Counted from the stretch's first letter, positions 1 through 10,567 are shown. The stretch is 64,000 nt of DNA from Pseudomonadota bacterium (GCA_026418415.1 JAOABK010000009.1:1-64000), one strand, 5' to 3'. A program made the numbers and translations. Notes: a model not told the origin generated them from the letters alone.

Positions 1-437
1 GACTGTCCGGATAGAATTTAATTGCCTCAATTGAAGAGGCAGTAGGAATTTAGACCTCATTTAGAAGGGATTGCGACCTTCTTGTACTTTGCTTTCTAAC
101 CACCCTACTGGGGTAGGAATTTAGACCTCATTTAGAAGGGATTGCGACAACTCTTCTCTGTTTTTGAATTCTGTTTTCACTGAAACGTAGGAATTTAGAC
201 CTCATTTAGAAGGGATTGCGACGGGGCTTTCGCCCCCTGAAATTAAATAAACTTCTGTAGGAATTTAGACCTCATTTAGAAGGGATTGCGACTGTCCGGA
301 TAGAATTTAATTGCCTCAATTGAAGAGGCAGTAGGAATTTAGACCTCATTTAGAAGGGATTGCGACGTTAGGATATAAACTTATTTTTTTCCGATAAGAT
401 GGTAGGAATTTAGACCTCATTTAGAAGGGATTGCGAT
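1..437 (+). CRISPR. CRISPR array, trimmed distal end, 6 complete repeats in view
   Basis: Six copies of a 36-nt repeat begin at 42, 113, 187, 257, 331 and 402. Each starts GTAGGAATTTAG and ends GGGATTGCGAC; bases 1-3 (gac) are the tail of a seventh. Spacers are 34-38 nt (4-41, 78-112, 149-186, 223-256, 293-330, 367-401). The spacer at 4-41 is identical to the one at 293-330. The last repeat ends GCGAT instead of GCGAC, the usual sign of the leader-distal end, and the repeat's 3' ATTGCGAC resembles the 8-nt crRNA 5' handle of type I/III systems. Both clues say the array is transcribed left to right, with leader and cas genes outside the window. The subtype cannot be assigned from the repeat alone. 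Confidence 0.97.
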
Positions 438-501
438 AGTATTTTAATTTTTTATGGCATAATTTTTGCTAATAAAAATTCTTATCCCTTTAATTGCATA
501 A

Positions 502-1023
502 GCAGATGGTCTTCAAAGCAAGGAATTGCAAGAATTCTTGGGAAAACCACTAAAAATCTGTATAATATAATGAGGTACATTAATTTTAAATGAAAAAATA
601 GTTTTTAAATCTCCATTAGATTCCCGTGATATTATTTTGGATTTATATTGGATAATCCTCTAACATGTTATTAACAGCCTATTCCAAAGCATAAAAATTG
701 AAGCTGAAAGACAAGCAATTAACTTCAGAATACAAAACTTCTCATCAGATTTAGGACTACTTGGTATGTATTTGTTTTGGGAAAAATTAAAAGAAAGGAG
801 GTGGTTAGACAAAGTAAAACCATTTTGGTTTATCCATGATGCTATTTTATTTCAAGCAAAAAAGGAGGTTTTTGATGAAGCAATGGGTTTATTAAAAGAA
901 TGTTTAGAAGTAGAAACAAAGAAGTATATCAAAGAATACTTTGGAATTGAGATTGGTTATCCAATAGAAAGTGAAGGTAAGTTTGGGTTGAATTGGGGGG
1001 AAATGGAAAAATATAAAGATTAA
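502..1023 (+). pseudogene. Decayed family A (Pol I-like, phage-type) DNA polymerase, C-terminal part
   Basis: The intact tail (664-1023) reads ERQAINFRIQNFSSD, matching the conserved ERxAINxPxQG-type segment of family A polymerases. FIHDAILF follows, matching motif C (VHDE), and the end is GLNWGEM, like the G.NW.E ending of phage polymerases. The same frame continues upstream with stops at 568-573 and 661-663. Between them are traces such as LQEFLGKPLK and SPLDSRDI that look like eroded sequence after the O-helix. The 3'-5' exonuclease, palm and fingers are absent, because the CRISPR array ends at 437. An ATG at 766 leaves 85 codons open, too little for a polymerase. The C-terminal identity is firm; the part before 664 is inference. 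Confidence 0.75.
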
Positions 1024-1034
1024 TAGGAGGGTAT

Positions 1035-1274
1035 ATGATAACAGAAGATATTTTTGAAGAAAGATTATTAAATTATTTATTTTCTCTGGTAGTGAATTCA
1101 AATAAGATAATTAATAAGGCAAATATAAGTGTTTTAGAGAATAAGATAAAAGACGAAACTATCGCAATTCAACTTGATGATGAAATTAGAGAAACTGCAA
1201 AACAAATATTGTCTCTATTTGTAGAACTTTTAACATCACCACAATTTGATACAACTAACAAATTTTATAATTAA
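1035..1274 (+). CDS. Small protein of unknown function, mobile-element context
   Basis: A 79-residue, probably alpha-helical, acidic protein rich in Ile, Asn and Lys. I recognise no motif, signal peptide or membrane segment. An AGGAGG ribosome binding site at 1025-1030 sits 4 nt before the ATG. The gene starts 11 nt after the polymerase remnant and 9 nt before the next small gene, so the three look like one former phage or plasmid transcription unit. It may be an accessory replication or regulatory protein, but that is only a guess from position. The good ribosome binding site and open frame suggest a real gene that may still be expressed. Confidence 0.6.
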   Translation: MITEDIFEERLLNYLFSLVVNSNKIINKANISVLENKIKDETIAIQLDDEIRETAKQILSLFVELLTSPQFDTTNKFYN

Positions 1275-1283
1275 GGAGGATTT

Positions 1284-1517
1284 ATGAATTACAGCAAACA
1301 GAAACAAGAAGTTTTAGAGGCTATCATGTTTGAGTTATTAGCCTGTTTCAAATTTATTTCAGAAAATATTCTTGAAATTGATAATTTTAAGAAATTACAG
1401 AAAATAACCTCAAAGGATGATAAGAAAGCAGAAAATCTTCTTGCTTTGCTTACTCTTTTTGCTAATAACATTTATGATAGAGTAGAAAAAATGGAAGGAC
1501 TACAAAAAATAAACTAA
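1284..1517 (+). CDS. Small helical protein of unknown function, mobile-element context
   Basis: A 77-residue protein with heptad-like leucine and isoleucine spacing, probably a helical bundle or short coiled coil. It has no signal peptide and no recognisable motif. A strong AAGGAGGA site at about 1274-1281 precedes the ATG with little spacing. It is the last gene of the plus-strand remnant that starts with the decayed DNA polymerase. No gene follows until the convergent kds operon. Function unknown. Confidence 0.6.
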   Translation: MNYSKQKQEVLEAIMFELLACFKFISENILEIDNFKKLQKITSKDDKKAENLLALLTLFANNIYDRVEKMEGLQKIN

Positions 1518-1734
1518 AGATTAATTCTTTTTTAACTCCCTTTATTCTCCTAATAATGAACCATTATGTGATTAAAAATCTAAAACCTTAGATTTTAGGC
1601 GTGTAAGTATTATTACCTTGCAAGGTGCGAACAATAGATATTGAAGATAATTTTTTGGCAAAAATATATTTTTTTCAACCAAAACTTATTTAAAATAGAA
1701 TTTTTATAGCCTTTTATTACATTCCTGTACTGAA
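1518..1734. other. Intergenic junction between mobile remnant and kds operon, with two inverted repeats
   Basis: No gene was found here. There is a perfect 9-bp inverted repeat AAAATCTAA/TTAGATTTT with a 4-nt loop at 1575-1596, and a perfect 12-bp palindrome ACCTTGCAAGGT at 1615-1626. Neither is followed by a clear U-tract, so they are weak candidates for intrinsic terminators. They could equally be protein-binding sites or element-end scars. The stretch separates the convergent kdsC gene from the phage-like genes. Confidence 0.5.
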
Positions 1735-2271
1735 TTAAACAAACAGATATTTTGTAAGAATTTTGTCCCATAGCCCTTTTGCTCGAAGAATTATTTCACA
1801 AACCTCTCTCACCGCTCCTCTACCGGCATAGTTTAACGTTATATAATCTGCATATTTCTGTACTTCAAGGGGAGCATCAGGAACTGTTATCTTTAATCCT
1901 ACTCTCATAAATACTGGAAGATCGACTATATCGTCTCCTATATAACATATCTCTTCTGCATTTACCCCTTTATCCCTTAAGAATTCTTCGATTATTTTCC
2001 CTTTATCATGGGCATTCTGTATAACATATTTTATGCCCAACTCCTCTGCCCTTTTATTAACTATTGTTGAATTTCTTCCTGTAATTATACCAACCTCTAT
2101 ACCATTTGACACAAGCATTTTGATGCCATGTCCATCTCTAACATGAAAAAATTTGAGTTCTTTGCCCTCACTATCATAAATAATCCTACCATCTGTTAAC
2201 ACACCATCAACGTCTGTGAGGAGTATCTTTATTTTTTCAGCTTTTTTAAGAATTTCTTCAGCGATAAGCAT
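1735..2271 (-). CDS. kdsC: 3-deoxy-D-manno-octulosonate 8-phosphate phosphatase
   Basis: HAD-superfamily phosphatase that removes phosphate from KDO-8-P to give KDO, the last step before KdsB activation in LPS inner-core synthesis. At 178 residues it has the usual length of the small, cap-less C0 subfamily. The nucleophile motif is LLTDVDGVLTDG (Asp20, Asp22), followed by GIITGRNS and the C-terminal YIGDDIVDLP acidic motif that binds Mg2+. The ATG overlaps the kdsD stop by one base (TAATG), indicating translational coupling. It is the last gene of the minus-strand operon. The lptC/lptA/lptB genes that often follow in other bacteria are missing here. Confidence 0.96.
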   Translation of the reverse strand: MLIAEEILKKAEKIKILLTDVDGVLTDGRIIYDSEGKELKFFHVRDGHGIKMLVSNGIEVGIITGRNSTIVNKRAEELGIKYVIQNAHDKGKIIEEFLRDKGVNAEEICYIGDDIVDLPVFMRVGLKITVPDAPLEVQKYADYITLNYAGRGAVREVCEIILRAKGLWDKILTKYLFV

Positions 2272-3234
2272 TACACAACACCAGCTTTTAATAAATCATG
2301 TAGATGAACAATGCCAACTGGCTTTTTTATATTTTCTTTTTCAAAAACAAAAAGTGATGTAATCGAGTATCTCTCCATAGTCTCCAGAGCCTTTGCAGCA
2401 AGTTCATCTTTCAGTATCCATTTTGGATTTTTTGTCATAATCTCACTTGCTTTTTTATTAAGTATATCTTGATATTTCTCTAATGCCCTTCTTAAATCTC
2501 CGTCAGTAATAACCCCTATTAAATCCCCATCATCAGATATAACCCCAGTTATACCTAACTTTTTAGATGTAATTTCGAATATTGCATCTTTCATAAGAGT
2601 TTCTTGGTTTACAAGTGGTATATCTTTACCTTCATGCATGATGTCTGAAACCTTAAGTAATAGCCTCCTTCCTAAAGCCCCACCGGGATGCCTTATTGCA
2701 AAATCACTCTCACTAAAACCCCTTAACTTTATTAATGCAACCGCAAGGGCATCTCCAAGGACTAATGTAACTGTGGTGGATGCTGTGGGAGCCAAATTGA
2801 GTGGACAGGCTTCTTTTTTTACCCCAATATCAAGCACCACATCCCCTGCCTTTGCTAATACAGATCTTTTCTTACCGGTCATAACAATAAGTTTTACCCC
2901 AAACCTCTTTATAATTGGCAATATCTTAATTATTTCTTCAGACTGTCCACTGTTGGATATTGCTATAACTACATCGTTTCTGCTTAATACGCCTAAATCA
3001 CCATGCAAACCTTCTGCTGGATGCATAAAAAATGCTGGTGTTCCTGTACTTGCTAAGGTTGAAGCGATTTTTTGACCAATGATGCCTGATTTACCAATGC
3101 CTGTAACTACAACTTTGCCCTTACAATTATAAAGTATCTCGCAGGCCTTCACAAAGGAATCGTCTAATTTTTTTTCAAGATCGTTTATTGCATCTCTTTC
3201 AATATCTATGACTTCTTTTGCAACTTCTATAAGA

Positions 3235-3242
<8 letters not shown>
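2271..3242 (-). CDS. kdsD: D-arabinose 5-phosphate isomerase (KpsF/GutQ/KdsD family)
   Basis: Converts D-ribulose 5-phosphate to D-arabinose 5-phosphate, the entry substrate for KdsA. An N-terminal SIS sugar-isomerase domain (about residues 35-175, with VVVTGIGKSG and AISNSGQSEE) is followed by a pair of CBS domains (about 205-323). The start chosen is the ATG at 3242, which gives 323 residues and overlaps the end of kdsA by 8 nt. An in-frame TTG at 3263 would add MTEWLRI, which lies deep in kdsA and is less likely. The order kdsB-pyrG-kdsA-kdsD-kdsC places every KDO synthesis step in one transcription unit. Confidence 0.94.
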
Positions 3243-5717
<2,475 letters not shown>

Positions 5718-5722
5718 CTATC

Positions 5723-6496
5723 TTACCCTTTCAAAATTTTTCTTGCTCTCTCCAGATCTGCTGGAGTATCTATACCAAAACCAGTATATTTTACTGTTGG
5801 GACTTTTATAATTATACCATTTTCAAGAGCTCTTAACTGTTCTAATTTTTCAACCCCTTCCAAAAAACTCTCTTTCATTTTAGTAAATTTCATCAAAAAA
5901 TCCCATTTATAACCGTAAATACCTATGTGTTTGTAAGAAACACCACAAATTTTATTTACTGTCTGTTTATCAAGCTTACCATTTTTTTTGTACTGTTGGA
6001 ACTCATCTCTAAAATAAGGAATCGGTGCCCTTGAAAAATATATCGCCCTATCGTTCTTATCGCATATAACCTTGACAACTGCTGGATTAAAAAAATCAGC
6101 AATATCAGTAATATGTGTCTTTGCAGATGCCATTTCAATTGTTTGGTCTTTAAGCATTAATCTTAAAACTGTATCAATAACCTCTACATCAATAAAAGGT
6201 TCATCTCCCTGAACATTTAGTATAATTTCTGAATCAAGCTTCCTTGCTACCTCTGCAATCCTGTCGGTCCCAGAAGGATGGTGGGGAGAAGTCATCTGGG
6301 CTTTACCACCAAATTTTTTAACAACTTCAATGATTTTTTCATTATCAGTTGCCACTATAATTTCATTAACATACCTTGATTTTTTTACATTTTCATATAC
6401 CCATTGAATTAGTGGTTTATCACCAATTATAGCCAATGGTTTTTCAGGCAGTCTCGTAGAAGATATTCTTGCAGGTATAACCGCTGTTACTTTCAT
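5723..6496 (-). CDS. kdsB: 3-deoxy-manno-octulosonate cytidylyltransferase (CMP-KDO synthetase)
   Basis: Activates KDO with CTP to CMP-KDO for transfer to lipid A. The 257-residue protein opens with the nucleotidyltransferase signature AVIPARISSTRLPEKPLA and has the metal-binding NVQGDEPF motif near residue 100. HIGIYGYKWDFL and GFGIDTPADLERA close to the C-terminus are also typical. The ATG overlaps the stop of the preceding lipoprotein gene by 4 nt. Confidence 0.97.
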   Translation of the reverse strand: MKVTAVIPARISSTRLPEKPLAIIGDKPLIQWVYENVKKSRYVNEIIVATDNEKIIEVVKKFGGKAQMTSPHHPSGTDRIAEVARKLDSEIILNVQGDEPFIDVEVIDTVLRLMLKDQTIEMASAKTHITDIADFFNPAVVKVICDKNDRAIYFSRAPIPYFRDEFQQYKKNGKLDKQTVNKICGVSYKHIGIYGYKWDFLMKFTKMKESFLEGVEKLEQLRALENGIIIKVPTVKYTGFGIDTPADLERARKILKG

Positions 6497-6957
6497 GATC
6501 TTGCTTTTTCTTTATTTCTTGACTTATATTTCCATTGGAAATCTATCTCTTTTTCATAAAACAATTTTTTTATAACCACATTGCCCTTAATACTAACATT
6601 ATTCAATGGCTCATCGTTTCCCAAAAGTTGAGAGTTGATCAATAAACCAAGAACATCCATAAGATTCTCATTTTTTATTAAAACTGGCAAACCTATTACA
6701 GTAGTACTTTTGCCCTCCAAAATCTTCGGTCCCTGCCAATTGCCAGTACCTATTACATTATTCTTATAATATACCTCATAGTTTGCCCTAATAATTTCCA
6801 TAGAGTAATTATTCGGATTTTCGACATTTAAAAAAATCTTTAAATTAATATCATTCTTTTTAAATCCCTCAATTTTGATATCTTTAAGAGATATCAAAGG
6901 CTTTTGAGAGCAACCAAATAACAATAATAAAAACAAAATTGAAATTTTCAGCCTCAT
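6493..6957 (-). CDS. LEA type 2 (WHy-like) domain lipoprotein
   Basis: A 154-residue predicted lipoprotein. Residues 1-16 form a short signal with lipobox LFGC, and the mature part is one beta-rich domain. The pattern IKIEGFKKNDINLKIFLNVENPN, NVIGTG and a late GNVVIKKLF strand matches the LEA_2/water-stress-hypersensitive domain family. Such proteins are proposed to sit in the periplasm and have no defined enzyme activity. It is fused by ATGA overlap to kdsB and lies 36 nt after coaBC, so it is probably cotranscribed with the KDO genes; an envelope role is inferred. Family assignment is by sequence pattern only. Confidence 0.75.
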   Translation of the reverse strand: MRLKISILFLLLLFGCSQKPLISLKDIKIEGFKKNDINLKIFLNVENPNNYSMEIIRANYEVYYKNNVIGTGNWQGPKILEGKSTTVIGLPVLIKNENLMDVLGLLINSQLLGNDEPLNNVSIKGNVVIKKLFYEKEIDFQWKYKSRNKEKARS

Positions 6958-6993
6958 AAATCACTAATAAATTAGGTTAAAACTAAATCCCTG

Positions 6994-8193
6994 TCAAGTT
7001 AAACTTAAGCTTTTGAGATGATCAAAAATATTGTAAGCCACTTCCTCTTTTGTCATAAGTGGTAGAGGTAATTTTCCAGTTTTGGTAATTAATATTACCC
7101 GATTTGTATCTTTTTCAAATCCAGCATCCTTTTCAGCAACATTGTTTACAACTATCATATCAAGATTCTTGTTTGTTAGTTTTTGAATTGCATTTTTTTC
7201 AGCATCCTCTGTCTCTGCCGCGAAACCAATAAAAATTGCTCCCTTTTTCTTATACTTACTCAATTCAAAGAGAATGTCTGGATTTTTTATTAGATTTAAA
7301 GTTAATTTATTATCCTTACCCTTCTTTATTTTCTTATCTGCCCTGCTTTCTGGCTTATAATCTGCAACTGCTGCGCATTTAACTAAAATATCTGTATCTT
7401 CGATAAATTCTTTACATTTATTTAACATGTCTTTTGCAGACTTTACATAATGAGTTTCAACACCATAGGGCTTTTTTAAAGCGGTTCTTCCACTTACGAG
7501 AACAACCTCTGCACCTAACCTTTTTGCTACCCTTGCTATTGCATAACCCATTTTACCCGATGAATAATTTGAAATAAACCTAACTGGATCTATCTCTTCA
7601 ATTGTTGGTCCAGCAGTAACCAATACCTTTTTACCAAGAAGGGGTTTTGGAGAAAGTACAATCTTGATCATTTCAAAAATGTCATCTACTTCAGGCAATT
7701 TACCAGAACCATAGACTCCACAAGCAAGAAGCCCCTCAGCTGGGTTCATTATCGTATGGTATTTGGATATTTTTTTTATATTTTCAATAACAACTGGATT
7801 TTCCCACATATTTTTGTTCATTGAAGGAACAATTAGAACAGGTGCTTTTGTTGCAAGTACTGTTGTAGTTAACAAGTCATCAGCAATACCGCTTGCAATC
7901 TTTCCTATTACATTTGCAGTTGCTGGTGCAATCACCATACAATCTGCTTTCTCAGCCAAGGATATGTGTCCAATTTTTGATTCTTTAATTAGAGTGAAAA
8001 GTTCAGTATAAACTGGATTACCTGTCAGGGTCTGAATAGTTAAGGGTGTAATGAACTCACAAGCACTTTTTGTCATTATCACTTCAACATTAAAATTCTC
8101 TTTTACAAGAAGCCTAATCAAATCACATATTTTGTATCCCGCAATACCACCAGTTATACCAATAATTATATTTTTTCCATTAAATCTATTCAT
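6994..8193 (-). CDS. coaBC: Bifunctional phosphopantothenoylcysteine decarboxylase / phosphopantothenate-cysteine ligase
   Basis: Catalyses two successive steps of coenzyme A synthesis. The N-terminal flavoprotein decarboxylase CoaC (about residues 1-185) shows the GITGGIAGYK start, active-site His76 in IGHISL, Asn126 in PSMNKNMW and Cys158 in GLLACGVYGSGK. The C-terminal CoaB (about 188-399) shows VLVTAGPTIEEIDPVR, the dimer motif SNYSSGKMGYA, AAVADYKP and GFAAETE. The 399-residue length is normal. Its start overlaps the upstream small gene by 4 nt. Confidence 0.97.
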   Translation of the reverse strand: MNRFNGKNIIIGITGGIAGYKICDLIRLLVKENFNVEVIMTKSACEFITPLTIQTLTGNPVYTELFTLIKESKIGHISLAEKADCMVIAPATANVIGKIASGIADDLLTTTVLATKAPVLIVPSMNKNMWENPVVIENIKKISKYHTIMNPAEGLLACGVYGSGKLPEVDDIFEMIKIVLSPKPLLGKKVLVTAGPTIEEIDPVRFISNYSSGKMGYAIARVAKRLGAEVVLVSGRTALKKPYGVETHYVKSAKDMLNKCKEFIEDTDILVKCAAVADYKPESRADKKIKKGKDNKLTLNLIKNPDILFELSKYKKKGAIFIGFAAETEDAEKNAIQKLTNKNLDMIVVNNVAEKDAGFEKDTNRVILITKTGKLPLPLMTKEEVAYNIFDHLKSLSLT

Positions 8194-8450
8194 TTTTCAA
8201 TCCTTTTATAAATCCATACTTCATAATTCATTACATCTGCTATTATTTTTGAGTTTGACAACTCAATCTCACACAAAACCGCCATTTCAGGATCTTCTTC
8301 CATCTGTTTTTCCACAATTTTATTCTCCTGTATCCAGTCAAGCATTTCCCTAACCTCTTTCAGTTCTAAATCAAGATGGGTTATGATGTTATAGAAGATA
8401 TTTTTGTGAATTATCGGGAAAATAATATACTCTTCTTCGTCTCGAACCAT
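8190..8450 (-). CDS. Conserved-looking hypothetical protein, 86 residues
   Basis: A small acidic, soluble protein with no signal peptide or membrane segment and no motif that I recognise. The sequence alternates predicted helix (HLDLELKEVREMLDWIQEN) and short strands. It is tightly embedded: 2 nt after the YbaK-like gene and overlapping coaBC by 4 nt, which supports a real translated gene. The position between a deacylase-like protein and coaBC does not reveal a function. Confidence 0.7.
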   Translation of the reverse strand: MVRDEEEYIIFPIIHKNIFYNIITHLDLELKEVREMLDWIQENKIVEKQMEEDPEMAVLCEIELSNSKIIADVMNYEVWIYKRIEK

Positions 8451-8452
8451 TT

Positions 8453-8920
8453 TTAAAACTCCTTAGCCACATCAACAATACTACCACCTGTTAAACTGAC
8501 TAATTCAGAAAAGGTTGTTGGAAACATATTATTAGATTCTCCAGCAGCAGGATAAATTTCATCATATCTCTTTAAACTCTCATCTACGAATATTTTTAAA
8601 CTGGTCTTATGCCCCACTGGACTTACCCCACCAACCTCATATCCAGTTATATTATAAACCTCATCTGCCCTTGCCATTCTAACTTTCTTTGCAGATACTA
8701 ATTTTTTTATTTTTTTCTCATCAACCCTTTTATCGCCACTTATAACAATTAGTAGTGGGACACCATCTGCTAAAAAAAGGATTGACTTAGCAATCTGTCC
8801 CTGCTCTACACCAAGCGTTTCCGCTGCTTTCATTGAATTTTCAGTACTTTTGTCAAAGAAAACAATCTCTTTACTTATGCCTTTCTCTTCAAAAAACTTT
8901 TTTACCAATTCCACACCCAT
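8453..8920 (-). CDS. YbaK/EbsC (ProX-like) domain protein, putative aminoacyl-tRNA deacylase
   Basis: A 155-residue single-domain member of the YbaK/ProXp editing family, which hydrolyses mischarged aminoacyl-tRNAs such as Ala- or Cys-tRNA(Pro). Family features are the N-terminal VFFDKSTENSMKAAETLGV, QIAKSILFLADG with its conserved Lys, the GGVSPVGH loop and AAGESNNMFPTTFSEL. The ATG at 8920 is preferred, lying one nt after the stop of the polyferredoxin gene with AAGG ahead of it. An upstream in-frame start at 8959 would lie inside that gene. The exact editing substrate cannot be told from sequence. Confidence 0.88.
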   Translation of the reverse strand: MGVELVKKFFEEKGISKEIVFFDKSTENSMKAAETLGVEQGQIAKSILFLADGVPLLIVISGDKRVDEKKIKKLVSAKKVRMARADEVYNITGYEVGGVSPVGHKTSLKIFVDESLKRYDEIYPAAGESNNMFPTTFSELVSLTGGSIVDVAKEF

Positions 8921-8921
8921 A

Positions 8922-9701
8922 TTAAACCTTAAGACAGCTTTTTCTACATATGTTAACACAATTCATACATCTTATACACTTAAAATTATTCACTTCTTCA
9001 GGTATCTTCAAATCAACCGGGCAGACATCTTTACAGCCCTCACAAAGATCACAATTTGCTCTATCATATTTAATTTTTAGAAAAGCAATTTTATTAAAAA
9101 TACCGAGAATAAAACCCAAAGGACATAGGGTCCTGCAAAAAAATCTATAAATAAAAACACTAAAAAGAGCTACAAAAATAAGAAAAAATATCTTGAAAAC
9201 AAAAACACCTCCAATATTGCTTCTTACACCCTCATCAAGAATCACCCATGGTATTGAAGCTTGAAGAGTACCCATGGGACATAAATACCTCGAAAACCAA
9301 GCATTAGAAAAGACATAGGAGAATATTATCACTCCAAAAACTAATGATAGTATAGGTAAAAAAGTAAATCCATTGTTTAACTTTAACTTCTTTGTTTTCA
9401 ATCTAAAAATGAGCTCCTGTATAAACCCTGCTGGGCATATAAACCCACAAAAAAACCTGCCCAATAATAATCCCGGAACAATAATATATAAAAGAGGGAT
9501 AAAAGGAATTTGGCCCGATTTAACGTATACTTCTATTGCACCAATTGGACACCCTGTTAAAGCTGATGGACAGCTCCAGCAATTAATTACGGGGATACAT
9601 ACTCTTTTCAAAGCTCCACCATAATTAACCCTGTTTATAAAGCCCTTAATGTAGCTATTTAGGCTTATTAAACTTACAATCTGAATTATTTTTCTTTTCA
9701 T
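8922..9701 (-). CDS. Membrane polyferredoxin, NapH/MauN/CcoG-like 4Fe-4S protein
   Basis: A 259-residue inner-membrane iron-sulfur protein with four or five hydrophobic segments. Membrane-proximal cysteine groups are CWSCPSALTGCP (about residue 42), FCGFICPAG, RYLCPMG and FCRTLCPLG, the hallmark of NapH-type quinol-dehydrogenase subunits. Two classic [4Fe-4S] ferredoxin motifs follow at the C-terminus (CDLCEGCKDVCP and CIRCMNCVNIC). Such proteins pass electrons between quinol and periplasmic or cytoplasmic acceptors. No nap, nos or other partner gene is adjacent, so the partner is unknown. The YbaK-like gene follows almost directly. Confidence 0.88.
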   Translation of the reverse strand: MKRKIIQIVSLISLNSYIKGFINRVNYGGALKRVCIPVINCWSCPSALTGCPIGAIEVYVKSGQIPFIPLLYIIVPGLLLGRFFCGFICPAGFIQELIFRLKTKKLKLNNGFTFLPILSLVFGVIIFSYVFSNAWFSRYLCPMGTLQASIPWVILDEGVRSNIGGVFVFKIFFLIFVALFSVFIYRFFCRTLCPLGFILGIFNKIAFLKIKYDRANCDLCEGCKDVCPVDLKIPEEVNNFKCIRCMNCVNICRKSCLKV

Positions 9702-9728
9702 GGCTTAACTAAGCCCAATACAATCAAG

Positions 9729-9854
9729 TCAGAGAAAAGTTCCTATTTTCTGTAATCTCAAAACTGAATTACTAAAAAATGTTGTTGTAAAAAGATAAAA
9801 AACGATTAGTAGCAAAAGAATAATAAGAATTTTCTTAGTTATTCCTCTTTCCAA
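9729..9854 (-). CDS. Possible 41-residue single-span membrane peptide
   Basis: A short reading frame overlaps the last codons of pcm. From a TTG at 9854 it encodes [20 protein letters not shown] and continues to a TGA at 9729. The central stretch is strongly hydrophobic and preceded by two lysines, like a one-pass membrane protein of FtsL/FtsB size. There is no ATG and no clear ribosome binding site, and AT-rich DNA readily gives such frames. It is listed because it fills an otherwise empty 137-nt gap in a tightly packed operon. Confidence 0.25.
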   Translation of the reverse strand: MERGITKKILIILLLLIVFYLFTTTFFSNSVLRLQKIGTFL

Positions 9855-10492
9855 CCAAAAGCCCCTATTAATTTTACAAACCTAACACCACCATATGAGC
9901 TCTTTTTAAAACGATTCCCCTCTCTCACAACAAGTATAAGATCCTGAGAAAAAACATCACCAACAGGGATTATAAGTCTTCCACCATCTTTTAACTGTTC
10001 CAAAAGTGGCTCAGGTATTGACGGTGCTGCAGCAGTGACTAATATCCCATCAAAGGGAGCTTTGTCCTTCCAACCATAGGTACCATCACCGACTTTTATA
10101 ATTACATTGTGGTAACCTAAGGAATCAAGTATTTCCCTGCTTTTTTTAGCCAATCCGGGAATTCTCTCTACAGAATAGACAGTGTCAACTATTTCAGCCA
10201 ATACCGCACTTTGATACCCACTACCAGTGCCAATTTCAAGAAATTTCTCATTACCCTTTAAATTTAGAGCTTCTGTCATTAACGCTACTATGTAGGGCTG
10301 TGAGATTGTTTGTCCATAAGAAATAGGAAGGGGATAATCATCATAGGCACGTGAACGAAGCCCCTCATCAACAAAAAGATGTCTTGGCACTTTTCTCATT
10401 GCCTTTATTACCAAAGGATCACTAATACCTCTGGCTATAATTTGATGTTCTACCATTCTATTTCTCGCCTGTTCAAAATCCATCTTAACCAT
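9839..10492 (-). CDS. pcm: Protein-L-isoaspartate O-methyltransferase
   Basis: Repairs isoaspartyl residues in aged proteins by SAM-dependent methylation. The 217-residue protein has [11 protein letters not shown]-like N-terminal helices, the signature [17 protein letters not shown] near residue 55, the SAM motif [18 protein letters not shown], then [22 protein letters not shown]. The ATG at 10492 is used; a second ATG at 10483 ([10 protein letters not shown]) would match the usual family start. It is the first gene of the long minus-strand operon. pcm often sits beside surE, but here the two are split by glgP and a methyltransferase. Confidence 0.96.
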   Translation of the reverse strand: MVKMDFEQARNRMVEHQIIARGISDPLVIKAMRKVPRHLFVDEGLRSRAYDDYPLPISYGQTISQPYIVALMTEALNLKGNEKFLEIGTGSGYQSAVLAEIVDTVYSVERIPGLAKKSREILDSLGYHNVIIKVGDGTYGWKDKAPFDGILVTAAAPSIPEPLLEQLKDGGRLIIPVGDVFSQDLILVVREGNRFKKSSYGGVRFVKLIGAFGWKEE

Positions 10493-10500
10493 AGTTGTGT

Positions 10501-10506
10501 ATTATA
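10501..10506 (-). promoter_or_regulatory. Probable -10 box of pcm (leaderless architecture)
   Basis: A perfect TATAAT on the minus strand ends 8 nt before the pcm ATG. The -35 region is only a T-rich tract, so it is weak. The predicted start of transcription falls within a few bases of the ATG at 10492. No Shine-Dalgarno sequence is present. Confidence 0.55.
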
Positions 10507-10530
10507 CTACTCTAGTAAAACAAAAAAAAC

Positions 10531-10559
10531 TTGAAATTTAAACTGTTAGAAAATAGAAT
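10531..10559 (+). promoter_or_regulatory. Promoter of glgP, TTGAAA-17-TAGAAT
   Basis: The -35 box TTGAAA (10531-10536) and -10 box TAGAAT (10554-10559) are separated by the optimal 17 nt. The ATG of glgP is only 8 nt beyond the -10 box, so the transcript would start on or next to the start codon. No ribosome binding site is visible. Confidence 0.7.
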
Positions 10560-10567
10560 TTATAACA

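Noticed and set aside
438-501. Possible CRISPR leader or extra repeat
   Set aside because: No repeat-like sequence follows the degenerate terminal repeat, and the leader should be on the opposite side.
1575-1626. Two inverted repeats as intrinsic terminators
   Set aside because: There is no GC-rich stem followed by a T-tract; kept only as unexplained structure.
2638-3075. 145-codon plus-strand frame
   Set aside because: It lies wholly inside kdsD on the other strand and shows no protein motif; it is a shadow frame.
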